16,100 nucleotides of DNA from an uncultured Eubacterium sp. (GTDB lineage: Bacteria; Bacillota; Clostridia; Lachnospirales; Lachnospiraceae), in contig URAI01000056.1 in assembly GCA_900545725.1 (NCBI GenBank), positions 1 to 16,100 on the forward strand, given 5' to 3'. Within the stretch, counting starts at the first letter, position 1. Every line of letters begins with the position of its first letter. A program made the position numbers and the translations under genes. This document shows, piece after piece, positions 11,142 to 16,100 of the stretch. Under the pieces are notes generated by a model. It did not search any database, was not told the DNA's origin, and saw only the letters and a program-made list of their open reading frames with translations.

Positions 11142-11372
11142 ATGACCACTATAAAAGAACGAATATTAGGTGCTGTTACTGTAATGAATGATGATGATGC
11201 ACAGATGGTATGGGAATTAATTCTTACTCATTTTCCAAAACGCTCATGGGATAACATAGATACTGTTACTCCTGATGAATTAGATAACCAAATGATTCAA
11301 GATATAGCTACAAATCCCGATTGCAAAGAATTTGTTTCTGCAGATGAAGCATGTTTCCAGACTCTATCTTAA
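11142..11372 (+). CDS. Antitoxin-like acidic protein, 3' end altered
   Basis: The protein is 76 residues and acidic. A helical first part (TIKERILGAVTVMNDDDAQM) is followed by WDNIDTVTPDELDNQMIQDI and NPDCKEFVSADEA. It resembles small antitoxin-type proteins that precede toxins in clostridial mobile elements; that recollection is not checked. AAAGGAG lies about 9 bases before the ATG. The final CFQTLS after SADEA looks foreign: at that point the sequence runs, in another frame, into the toxin-like remnant at 11351. A deletion seems to have joined the antitoxin end to the interior of the next gene. Confidence 0.55.
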   Translation: MTTIKERILGAVTVMNDDDAQMVWELILTHFPKRSWDNIDTVTPDELDNQMIQDIATNPDCKEFVSADEACFQTLS

Positions 11373-11844
11373 CAACAGAGGATAAAAATATAATAAAAGA
11401 TGTTTCATATACTAATTCTATTCACAAGATATATATCTGTTCAATGGATGCTGTGCAAAAATTAAAATATGGAGATATTGTAGTTCTATATAGAACTGCC
11501 GAGAATTCAAAAATGCTGAATATTCTTCGGTTGCCACATCGATATGTGTTGTAGAAAATATTAAAGACCAAAGTGAATTTTTAAACTTTAATGAATTCTA
11601 TAACTATGCTTGTAAATATAGTGTATTTGATAAAAATGATCTTTATTATTGGTTTAGGAAGGGAAAATGCAAAGCTATTAAGATGACATATAATAGTGCT
11701 TTAGTAAAAAGAATTGTTCGTCATGACTTAATAGAAAATATAGGATTACAACGTAATCAATATTGGGGATTTTTTGAACTAACTAATAAACAATTTGCAA
11801 CAATTGCAGAAAAAGGCGGCATTTCCAATTTATTAATCAATTAG
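11351..11844 (+). pseudogene. Truncated, frameshifted toxin-like protein (PUA/EVE-like C-terminal half)
   Basis: The first frame (11351-11554) reads FPDSILTTEDKNIIKDVSYT and on to GDIVVLYRTAENSK, then changes. Adding one A in the A-run near 11510 joins it to a second frame. That frame continues EYSSVATSICVVE to WFRKGKCKAIKM, and then NQYWGFFELTNKQF, ending at TAG 11842-11844. The two parts read as one all-beta RNA-binding-type domain of the PUA/ASCH/EVE sort that follows a GNAT acetyltransferase in some toxin genes. The GNAT part is absent, consistent with deletion into the antitoxin-like gene. The GNAT-fusion comparison is from memory. The gene is judged inactive by both the deletion and the one-base loss. 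Confidence 0.6.
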
Positions 11845-11893
11845 AACAACTGTTCTGAATTTTATTGCAATAAAACATTAATCATAGTAGAAT
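11844..11893 (+). promoter_or_regulatory. Promoter of ASCH gene with GAAC-N4-GTTC palindrome
   Basis: TTGCAA (11865-11870), 17 bases, TAGAAT (11888-11893). A second -10 word, TATAAT, lies at 11901-11906. Just upstream GAACAACTGTTC (11844-11855) resembles the Gram-positive LexA/DinR box, but the inner bases depart from the usual purine/pyrimidine pattern, so SOS control is only possible. Confidence 0.35.
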
Positions 11894-11931
11894 ATTACTA
11901 TATAATAAAAAAGAACGGAGCGATAAATACA

Positions 11932-12300
11932 ATGTGTTCAATATTATTATCAATCAATCCCATTCATGTTGAAAGTATAATGAATGGGACAAAATTATAT
12001 GAATTCAGAAAAAAAGCATGTAAACGACATGTTGATAAAATTGTAATATACTCTACTACTCCTATTAAAAAAGTTGTCGGGGAAGCTGAGGTTGATGATA
12101 TTCTAATTGATACCCCTCAAATAATATGGAATATTACACATGAATACTCAGGTATTAATAAAACATTTTTTGATAAATATTATAACAACAGCGAACAGGC
12201 GGTCGCTTATAAATTAAAAAATGTTATTAAATACCAAGAACCAAAAGATTTAAAATCCTATGGTATAAATAATGCACCTCAATCATTCCAATATATTTAA
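11932..12300 (+). CDS. ASCH-domain protein
   Basis: The protein is 122 residues. The N-terminus carries the ASCH pattern (SINPIHVESIMNGTKLYEFR, residues 8-27), with the Gly-x-Lys-x-x-Glu-x-Arg motif that lines the nucleic-acid or nucleotide cleft of this PUA-like fold. It continues with VDKIVIYSTTPIKKVVGEAE. ASCH proteins bind RNA or act as small nucleases or amidohydrolases on modified nucleosides (YqfB). Which applies here cannot be told. It has its own promoter, and CGGAG lies about 11 bases upstream of the ATG. It sits among toxin-like genes and next to a decayed PUA-type gene, so a toxin/defence role is a fair inference. Confidence 0.75.
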   Translation: MCSILLSINPIHVESIMNGTKLYEFRKKACKRHVDKIVIYSTTPIKKVVGEAEVDDILIDTPQIIWNITHEYSGINKTFFDKYYNNSEQAVAYKLKNVIKYQEPKDLKSYGINNAPQSFQYI

Positions 12301-12491
12301 CTTATAACATGGAAATATAGATATGAATAAATTATTTTTGATTTTGAAATAAAAATAAATTCTTGCACTTATGAAACGAAAATATAAAAAATGAAACGAT
12401 AACACATCGAAATAAAACGAAAAATAAAAAAGCAAAACGTTTTTACTTAAAATGAAACGGGAATTTTTCCCAGGTTTTACAGAATGCATTA
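12301..12491. other. Intergenic AT-rich region with ATGAAACG repeats and hicB remnant
   Basis: No gene is visible. ATGAAACG occurs at 12371, 12391 and 12452, and related ATAAAACG/CAAAACG words lie at 12412 and 12433. From 12462 the sequence becomes a copy of the 3' end of hicB (see the direct repeat). Confidence 0.5.
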
Positions 12492-12511
12492 ATGGAAAAG
12501 GTTGGGAATAA
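12462..12511 (+). repeat. 50-bp direct repeat, copy 1: hicB 3'-end remnant
   Basis: It matches 13311-13360 at 46 of 50 positions. In frame it encodes NFSQVLQNALMEKVGNK, the usual C-terminus of HicB, with no preceding hicB body. It flows into the open frame of the next gene. Confidence 0.85.
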
Positions 12512-12563
12512 ACTTGGGGTTAGTCAAAGTATGATTTTACATAAAGGAGATAATACAATTACA

Positions 12564-12926
12564 ATGCGTAAAAAAATCGGTGAATTTTCATCTAAAATCA
12601 TAAAATTGCTTGAATTAAATATAGAAGCCGGCACCCCTATTTACATATCTGACTCTAACATAACACATATGAAATCATCACATCCTGAAGACTATAATAA
12701 ATATGGTGCTGATATAGCAACAATTATTGCATCACCTGATTATGTAGGGAAAAATGTTAAAGATGATTCTATTGAATTTACTAAAGAATACATAATTAAC
12801 GGAGAATTTATTAAAGTTGCGGTAAGAGTATCTTCAAGTGGAATTTTCTATGCCCGTTCTATGTACATATTAAATTCTAACAGAGTAAAAAACTTTATTA
12901 AAAAAGGAACACTTATAAAGACTTGA
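12564..12926 (+). CDS. PBECR3-like nuclease-fold protein
   Basis: The protein is 120 residues. It has a strand (TPIYISDSNI, 24-33), the His-rich HMKSSHPEDY segment (35-44), SPDYVGKNVKD (57-67) and a beta core (IKVAVRVSSSGIFYARSMYI, 83-102). It ends in a helix/basic tail. This is the pattern of the phage Barnase-EndoU-ColicinE5/D-RelE-like nuclease 3 (PBECR3) group, usually a domain of large polyvalent phage proteins, here free-standing. Predicted catalytic residues include His35/His40 and Arg88. AAGGAG lies 14 bases before this ATG, rather far. An in-frame ATG at 12492 lies in the hicB remnant and has no ribosome site. The last bases overlap the -35 box of the RNA promoter downstream. Confidence 0.65.
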   Translation: MRKKIGEFSSKIIKLLELNIEAGTPIYISDSNITHMKSSHPEDYNKYGADIATIIASPDYVGKNVKDDSIEFTKEYIINGEFIKVAVRVSSSGIFYARSMYILNSNRVKNFIKKGTLIKT

Positions 12927-12950
12927 CATTTTTTTTAATTAATGTATAAT
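12923..12950 (+). promoter_or_regulatory. Consensus promoter of the structured RNA
   Basis: TTGACA (12923-12928), 16 bases, TATAAT (12945-12950), both hexamers perfect. The start is expected at about 12957. The -35 overlaps the stop codon of the PBECR3-like gene. Confidence 0.85.
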
Positions 12951-12956
12951 CAAAGT

Positions 12957-13090
12957 TACAGAAACATAAACTATATCAAATGAAATCTGAGGACGGAACG
13001 GGCAGCCGTCACCCTAGTTGGAGATGTGGGAATGTCACCCCACCTATTTCATTTGTTAGTAAGGTGGTAACTTCGGTTGCCACCTTTTTT
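12957..13090 (+). ncRNA. Structured RNA with own promoter and UUCG terminator
   Basis: CAAATGAAAT (12977-12986) pairs perfectly with ATTTCATTTG (13046-13055) and closes a multi-branch domain. Inside are hairpin GACGG (12992-12996) with CCGTC (13006-13010) and hairpin GTGGG (13026-13030) with CCCAC (13039-13043). A 16-nt linker between them contains CCTAGTTGGAGA. The domain is followed by a rho-independent terminator, an 11-bp stem (13061-13071 with 13076-13086), TTCG loop and six T's. The length is about 135 nt. The next gene's ribosome site lies 10 bases after the T-run. It could be a trans-acting small RNA or a leader that regulates the following genes. DUF3800 genes are known to have associated RNA motifs (DUF3800-I to -XI), and this could be one of them or a new class. 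Confidence 0.7.
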
Positions 13091-13112
13091 ATTTATTTAA
13101 GGAGTTGTAATT

Positions 13113-13346
13113 ATGAACAGATTATTTTATCCAGCATTATTTCATACTGCTCCTTCCCCTGTTGATAAGATTACAGTTGATAATGATGCAGTATTAGTTG
13201 TCATAGAATTTGATATGCTTGCGTATAAGAAGCGCACCAGTTCACGTGCTGTTAAGAAAACTCTTACTATTCCCGAATGGCTTAATGAACAGGCTATACA
13301 GCTTAATATTAATTTTTCTCAGGTGTTACAGGATGCATTAATGTAA
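13113..13346 (+). pseudogene. hicB: Internally deleted hicB antitoxin
   Basis: The frame encodes 77 residues: a HicB-like first strand (LFYPALFHTAP, 4-14), then IEFDMLAYKKR and KTLTIPEWLNEQAIQLNINF, the usual HicB C-terminal ribbon-helix-helix. A normal HicB is about 110-140 residues. The central block with the DLPGC-type core is missing, so the toxin-binding RNase-H-like half is gone while the DNA-binding half is intact. No hicA toxin is adjacent. AAGGAG lies 8 bases before the ATG, so the short protein may still be made and act as an orphan repressor. The remnant copy at 12462-12511 shares its 3' end. Confidence 0.65.
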
Positions 13347-13360
13347 AAGGTTGGGAATAA
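13311..13360 (+). repeat. 50-bp direct repeat, copy 2: end of truncated hicB
   Basis: It is the partner of 12462-12511, with 4 differences in 50. It includes the stop codon and AAAAGGTTGGGAATAA beyond it. The two copies bracket the PBECR3-like gene and the structured RNA. Confidence 0.85.
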
Positions 13361-13389
13361 GTAACCATTTTATCAATATTAACATAAAA

Positions 13390-13420
13390 ACAGCTTCCAT
13401 GCTACCGACATAGAAGCTGT
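13390..13420 (-). terminator. Hairpin with T-tract on the minus strand
   Basis: ACAGCTTC (13390-13397) pairs with GAAGCTGT (13413-13420), with further ATG/CAT pairing inside. On the minus strand TTTTT follows. On the plus strand TATAAT (13421-13426) follows and could be the -10 of the DUF3800 gene. Confidence 0.45.
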
Positions 13421-13471
13421 TATAATAAACCAATAAAAATAATTTAAATAATACAAATATAGGAGATATAA

Positions 13472-14377
13472 ATGAATTTAAAAGAAAAAGATATTATTTT
13501 TTCTAACTATGACAAAATACTATTTATAGACGAGTCTGGCGATACTGGATTTACATTTAATGATGACAAGAATACTAGTTCTTCTGAATTATATGTAACT
13601 TCTTGTTTCATTACTACGCCTGACGATATTCCATATAACATTGAATTATTAAATATGGCTAAACATGAATTAAATTTAGATAACAAAGAATTAAAAAGTA
13701 CAACTTTAAAACGCCATCGTTTTGCTGATAAAGCCTATGAACATTTTAAAGATTTAAAGGGATATGCATTTTCTTTTGTTGCATTCAAGCAAAGCCTTTA
13801 TAATAACAAAAGCGAAATTTTAAAATCATTTGCAACAACCGAAGACAAATTTTTAAGTGGGACTTTACATGGTTTTCCTATTTCAGCATTAATACACTTA
13901 CAACTCATTAATCAATCAGATAAAATACTTATAGTTTTTGACCGTTTAACAAAAGATGAACAAGTCTGCGTCGAAAATGCTTTAAACACTAAAAATTGGA
14001 ATACTCATAATAATGCTACTGCTATTTATAGAGACTCTAAATCACAAAAATACCAATTAATACAAATAGCAGATATGATTGCTGGTACTGTAAGAACATA
14101 TATAGAAAGCAATATGCAAAATAGTTTTATTAAAACAACCTGCAAAAAATGTTATTATTTAAATAATTACTGCAATAAGCATCCTACATTTAAAAAACAA
14201 ATCGCAAAAATTAATATTGAAAATAAATACCGCTATATTTTCAAATTGCATTCTCAACCAAACAAACCACAAATAACAGCCGTACATGTATATTCATTAC
14301 CACCTGATTATATGGATTATTTTTCTTTCCTAACTTGTAAAATAATCGGCTTTAATACACATAAAAAAAGAAGTTGA
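13472..14377 (+). CDS. DUF3800 protein (RNase H-like fold)
   Basis: The protein is 301 residues. The hallmark DESGDTGF is at 19-26 after a hydrophobic strand (ILFI). A second strand is YVTSCFITT (41-49). DKILIVFDRL (about 150-159) supplies another acidic residue, and IQIADMIAGTVRTY (196-209) is the conserved C-terminal helix whose Asp completes an RNase H-like acidic cluster. After it comes an unusual Cys/His-rich segment (CKKCYYLNNYCNKHP, 223-237) that could bind zinc. DUF3800 proteins occur in phages and defence islands; a nuclease role is predicted, not proven. AGGAG lies 7 bases before the ATG. The 3' end is overlapped by the convergent RNA gene. Confidence 0.8.
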   Translation: MNLKEKDIIFSNYDKILFIDESGDTGFTFNDDKNTSSSELYVTSCFITTPDDIPYNIELLNMAKHELNLDNKELKSTTLKRHRFADKAYEHFKDLKGYAFSFVAFKQSLYNNKSEILKSFATTEDKFLSGTLHGFPISALIHLQLINQSDKILIVFDRLTKDEQVCVENALNTKNWNTHNNATAIYRDSKSQKYQLIQIADMIAGTVRTYIESNMQNSFIKTTCKKCYYLNNYCNKHPTFKKQIAKINIENKYRYIFKLHSQPNKPQITAVHVYSLPPDYMDYFSFLTCKIIGFNTHKKRS

Positions 14378-14464
14378 ACCTTTCCTCCCAAGTGTGTACA
14401 AGACATTTTACACTCTGCCACGTATTCGCAACGTTCAACTTCTTTATTAGTATATTAATTTTGT
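14363..14464 (-). ncRNA. Candidate minus-strand structured RNA at the DUF3800 3' end
   Basis: Read leftwards, AAGAAGTTGAAC (14433-14444) and GTTCAACTTCTT (14368-14379) form a perfect 12-bp closing stem around 53 bases. Seven T's (14363-14369) follow directly. An inner hairpin can form from GTGTA/TACAC within 14391-14415. A promoter is correctly placed at 14471-14499. The RNA would be about 100 nt and overlap the last 15 bases of the DUF3800 gene. It could also serve as a bidirectional terminator, but the large loop and dedicated promoter favour an RNA gene. Confidence 0.55.
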
Positions 14465-14470
14465 AATTAA

Positions 14471-14499
14471 ATATTACACAATTATTTTAATTATGTCAA
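14471..14499 (-). promoter_or_regulatory. Promoter of the minus-strand RNA
   Basis: On the minus strand TTGACA (14494-14499; perfect) and TAATAT (14471-14476) are 17 bases apart. Transcription would start near 14464 and run leftwards into the stem described above. Confidence 0.55.
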
Positions 14500-14588
14500 T
14501 GCTTTTTACCTTTTAATGTTGATTTTTGTACCCTTTTTAGTGCTGCACCTATGCAACACATATATTTATAGAATGGAGTGTGATTATT

Positions 14589-15819
14589 ATGGCTGAAGGC
14601 GTTAGAAAAAGAGGTAATAAATGGAGTTATTATTTTGATACGGCCAAGATTGACGGGCAAAAGAAAGAAAATTGAAAAGGGCGGCTTTAGAACACAGAAA
14701 GAAGCTTTAGAAGCCCGCACTGCTGCCATGGCTGAATATAATAATACCGGTAGAACCTTTCAACCTAAAGAGATAAGCGTATCTGATTATCTTTCTTACT
14801 GGCTTGATAATGCAATAAAAAAGAATATTGACCATGGTTATTCCTATAATACATATGTCAACTATGCCGGCTCTGTAAGAACCTATATCAAACCGCACTT
14901 GGGCATGTACAAGCTTAGCTCTCTCCAGTATTCCCCCGACATTATTCAATCCTGGGTTGATAATATGAAAGCCGCCAACCTGTCCAAAAACAGAATTACC
15001 AATATTCTTACCTGTCTCACAAGCTCACTTAACTATGCTGTTACCCCTTTGAAATATATTAATTATAACCCATGTTGTTCAGTTAAGGTTGGTAAGTTTC
15101 CGGTTAATATTAAAGCAAAAGAAAAAAATAATTACATCTGTACAAAAGAAGATTTTAATCATATTATTGAACGTTTTCCAGCCGGTGATAAATTTAATCT
15201 GTCTTTATTAGTTCCTTATAACACGGGTACAAGAATATCAGAAACATTTGCAATTGACATTCTGCATGATATTGATTTTGGCAGACATGAAATTAATATT
15301 AATAAACAGATATTCAAGAAAGACAAAGACTGGTATATTAAGCCGCCTAAGTACGATTCATATAGAATTATAAAGATTGGTACTACCTTAGAGAATGCCT
15401 TAAAAAATGCTGTAGAATTACGCAAAAATAACATATCAGAATATGGTGCTAATTATCTGAATACATATATCACATCCGATAACAAAATAATCCAGCTTCC
15501 AGCCGATTCAGATATTCCACCTGACTGTATTGAATTTGTACCATTATGTACTAAACCCAATGGTAAAATATTAACTCCTGAATCATTTAAGTTCTGTGCA
15601 AGAATTATTCACTACGAACTTAATATACCATTATTCCATGCTCACTGTCTAAGACATACCCACGGCACTATATTGGCTGAAAATGGAGTTAATCCAAAGA
15701 CTGTAATGGAACGTCTTGGCCATAAGAATATTGAAACCACATTACAGACATACACGTTTAATACAGAAGTCATGCAGCAATACGCTGTAGACATATTTGA
15801 AAAAACAATCAATTCTTAA
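14589..15819 (+). pseudogene. int: Tyrosine integrase, split by a one-base insertion
   Basis: From ATG 14589 (GGAG 10 bases upstream) the frame reads MAEGVRKRGNKWSYYFDTAK and stops at 14673-14675. Removing one G from GGG at 14655-14657 joins it to the long downstream frame, giving a 409-residue integrase: arm-binding AP2-like domain (about 1-50), core-binding SAM-like domain (about 65-165) and catalytic domain. Catalytic residues, counted from the TTG at 14635, are Arg200 (TGTRISE), Lys239, His337-x-x-Arg340 (HAHCLRHTHG), His363 (RLGHKN) and Tyr373 (LQTYTF). The set is complete. GGAG (14624-14627) 8 bases before TTG 14635 could allow an N-truncated product. The cause could be a true mutation, +1 frameshifting or a sequencing error. 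Confidence 0.8.
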
Positions 15820-15824
15820 ATGAA

Positions 15825-15873
15825 AAACCAAAGTTAAACACGATAATTAGTTTATATTGTTTAACTTTGGTTT
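15825..15873. terminator. Terminator after integrase
   Basis: AAACCAAAGTTAAAC (15825-15839) is perfectly complementary to GTTTAACTTTGGTTT (15859-15873), a 15-bp stem with a 19-base loop. It starts 5 bases past the stop codon. TTTATTTAATT follows on the plus strand and TTTTTCA on the minus, so it may work in both directions. Confidence 0.7.
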
Positions 15874-15900
15874 ATTTAATTCTATGATATTTTATTCTGC

Positions 15901-15921
15901 GGGTGGCAAATGGGTGGCAAA
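15901..15921 (+). repeat. Tandem GGGTGGCAAA repeat, possible integrase arm sites
   Basis: GGGTGGCAAA occurs at 15901-15910 and 15912-15921, an 11-bp period. It lies 80 bases after the integrase gene, where attP arm-type sites are often found. The rest of 15922-16020 is AT-rich with no gene. No attachment core can be defined without the other end of the element. Confidence 0.4.
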
Positions 15922-16023
15922 ACTAAAAAATCCAAATAATTATATCCAAATTAATAAGCTATACTCAATCTATAATTATATGATTTTCTATTTTTCACAG
16001 TCCACAAAAACCGCCGCAACCCC

Positions 16024-16100
16024 TTATTTCCCCTGCATCTGCGCCTCTCTTGCCTTAAGAGATGCTTCCTCTGACTGTAACTGTTCCTGCCAGGCTGAAT
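16024..16100 (-). CDS. C-terminal end of a leftward gene (partial)
   Basis: The frame enters from the right edge and ends at TAA (16024-16026). The last 24 residues, SAWQEQLQSEEASLKAREAQ plus MQGK, are Gln/Glu/Ala-rich and helical. It is more GC-rich than the AT-rich cargo to its left. It could be the first host gene beyond the element, or the last element gene. Nothing more can be said about function. Confidence 0.5.
   Translation of the reverse strand, partial: SAWQEQLQSEEASLKAREAQMQGK

Noticed and set aside
11844..11855. LexA/SOS box upstream of the ASCH gene
   Set aside because: GAAC-N4-GTTC is present, but the centre (AACT) departs from the usual pattern. It is kept only as a weak note, not as evidence of SOS control.
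12492..12563. Upstream ATG start for the PBECR3-like gene
   Set aside because: These 24 codons are the tail of the hicB remnant and have no ribosome site. The ATG at 12564 has AAGGAG, though at a long distance.
1..16100. tRNA or rRNA genes and insertion sequences
   Set aside because: No cloverleaf, TPsiC-like or rRNA sequence and no transposase frame or IS-type terminal repeats were seen by eye. A tRNA search program would be the decisive check.

Overview
The window is low-GC DNA with strong AGGAGG-type ribosome binding sites and sigma-A promoters. The gene families (ArpU-like regulator, DnaD-type initiator, XRE repressors with an 'EVAxYRQQLE' tail) point to a clostridial Firmicute, probably Lachnospiraceae. 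It covers most of the early, replication and immunity side of a temperate-phage-like or phage-plasmid element, plus an accessory cargo region. Taxonomy and element type are inferred from gene families; no database was searched.

Left arm, read leftwards (about 1-8350). From a repressor-controlled promoter near 8400 the minus strand carries small early proteins, an XRE/MerR-like two-headed regulator (6925-7362), a small membrane protein, zinc-ribbon proteins and then a tubulin-type (type III) partition cassette: eleven 10-bp iterons (6001-6110), tubR (5716-5967) and tubZ (4683-5723). Next come a DnaD-type replication initiator (3624-4595), an origin-like block of five 12-bp iterons beside an AT-rich stretch (3485-3610), a 209-aa unknown, a Cys-rich miniprotein, a DUF4406 protein, two tiny hydrophobic proteins, a ribbon-helix-helix protein, a compact tyrosine recombinase and an ArpU-like late regulator cut by the left edge. 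Partition plus own initiator suggests the element can live as an autonomous replicon. Several genes here are shorter than 60 codons and easy to miss (1670-1834, 1918-2034, 2476-2652, 6394-6504, 7492-7659, 7648-7806).

Immunity switch (about 8360-9630). Divergent promoters with related TGTTGAC(A/G)AACA operators over both -35 boxes separate the leftward operon from two rightward XRE repressors. These have unrelated heads and middles but a 115-bp 3' end that is 96% identical.

Cargo region, read rightwards (about 9700-14460). This is an AT-rich run of toxin/defence-like genes: a 48-aa zinc ribbon coupled to an unusually long PemK/MazF-like toxin, an antitoxin-like gene fused by deletion to a frameshifted toxin remnant, an ASCH protein, a PBECR3-like nuclease-fold protein, a truncated hicB, and a DUF3800 protein. 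The hicB/DUF3800 part is bracketed by two apparent structured small RNA genes. One (about 12957-13090, plus) has a near-perfect promoter, a closed multi-branch fold and a UUCG terminator. The other (about 14363-14464, minus) runs convergently into the end of the DUF3800 gene. This RNA/DUF3800 module is the best candidate here for an incompletely described system.

Right end (14589-16100). A full-length tyrosine integrase is split by a one-base insertion, followed by a 15-bp-stem terminator, a tandem GGGTGGCAAA repeat and the 3' end of a leftward gene that may be host. A working partition system next to a broken integrase fits an element that has drifted towards plasmid-like maintenance, or a sequencing error in a GGG run.
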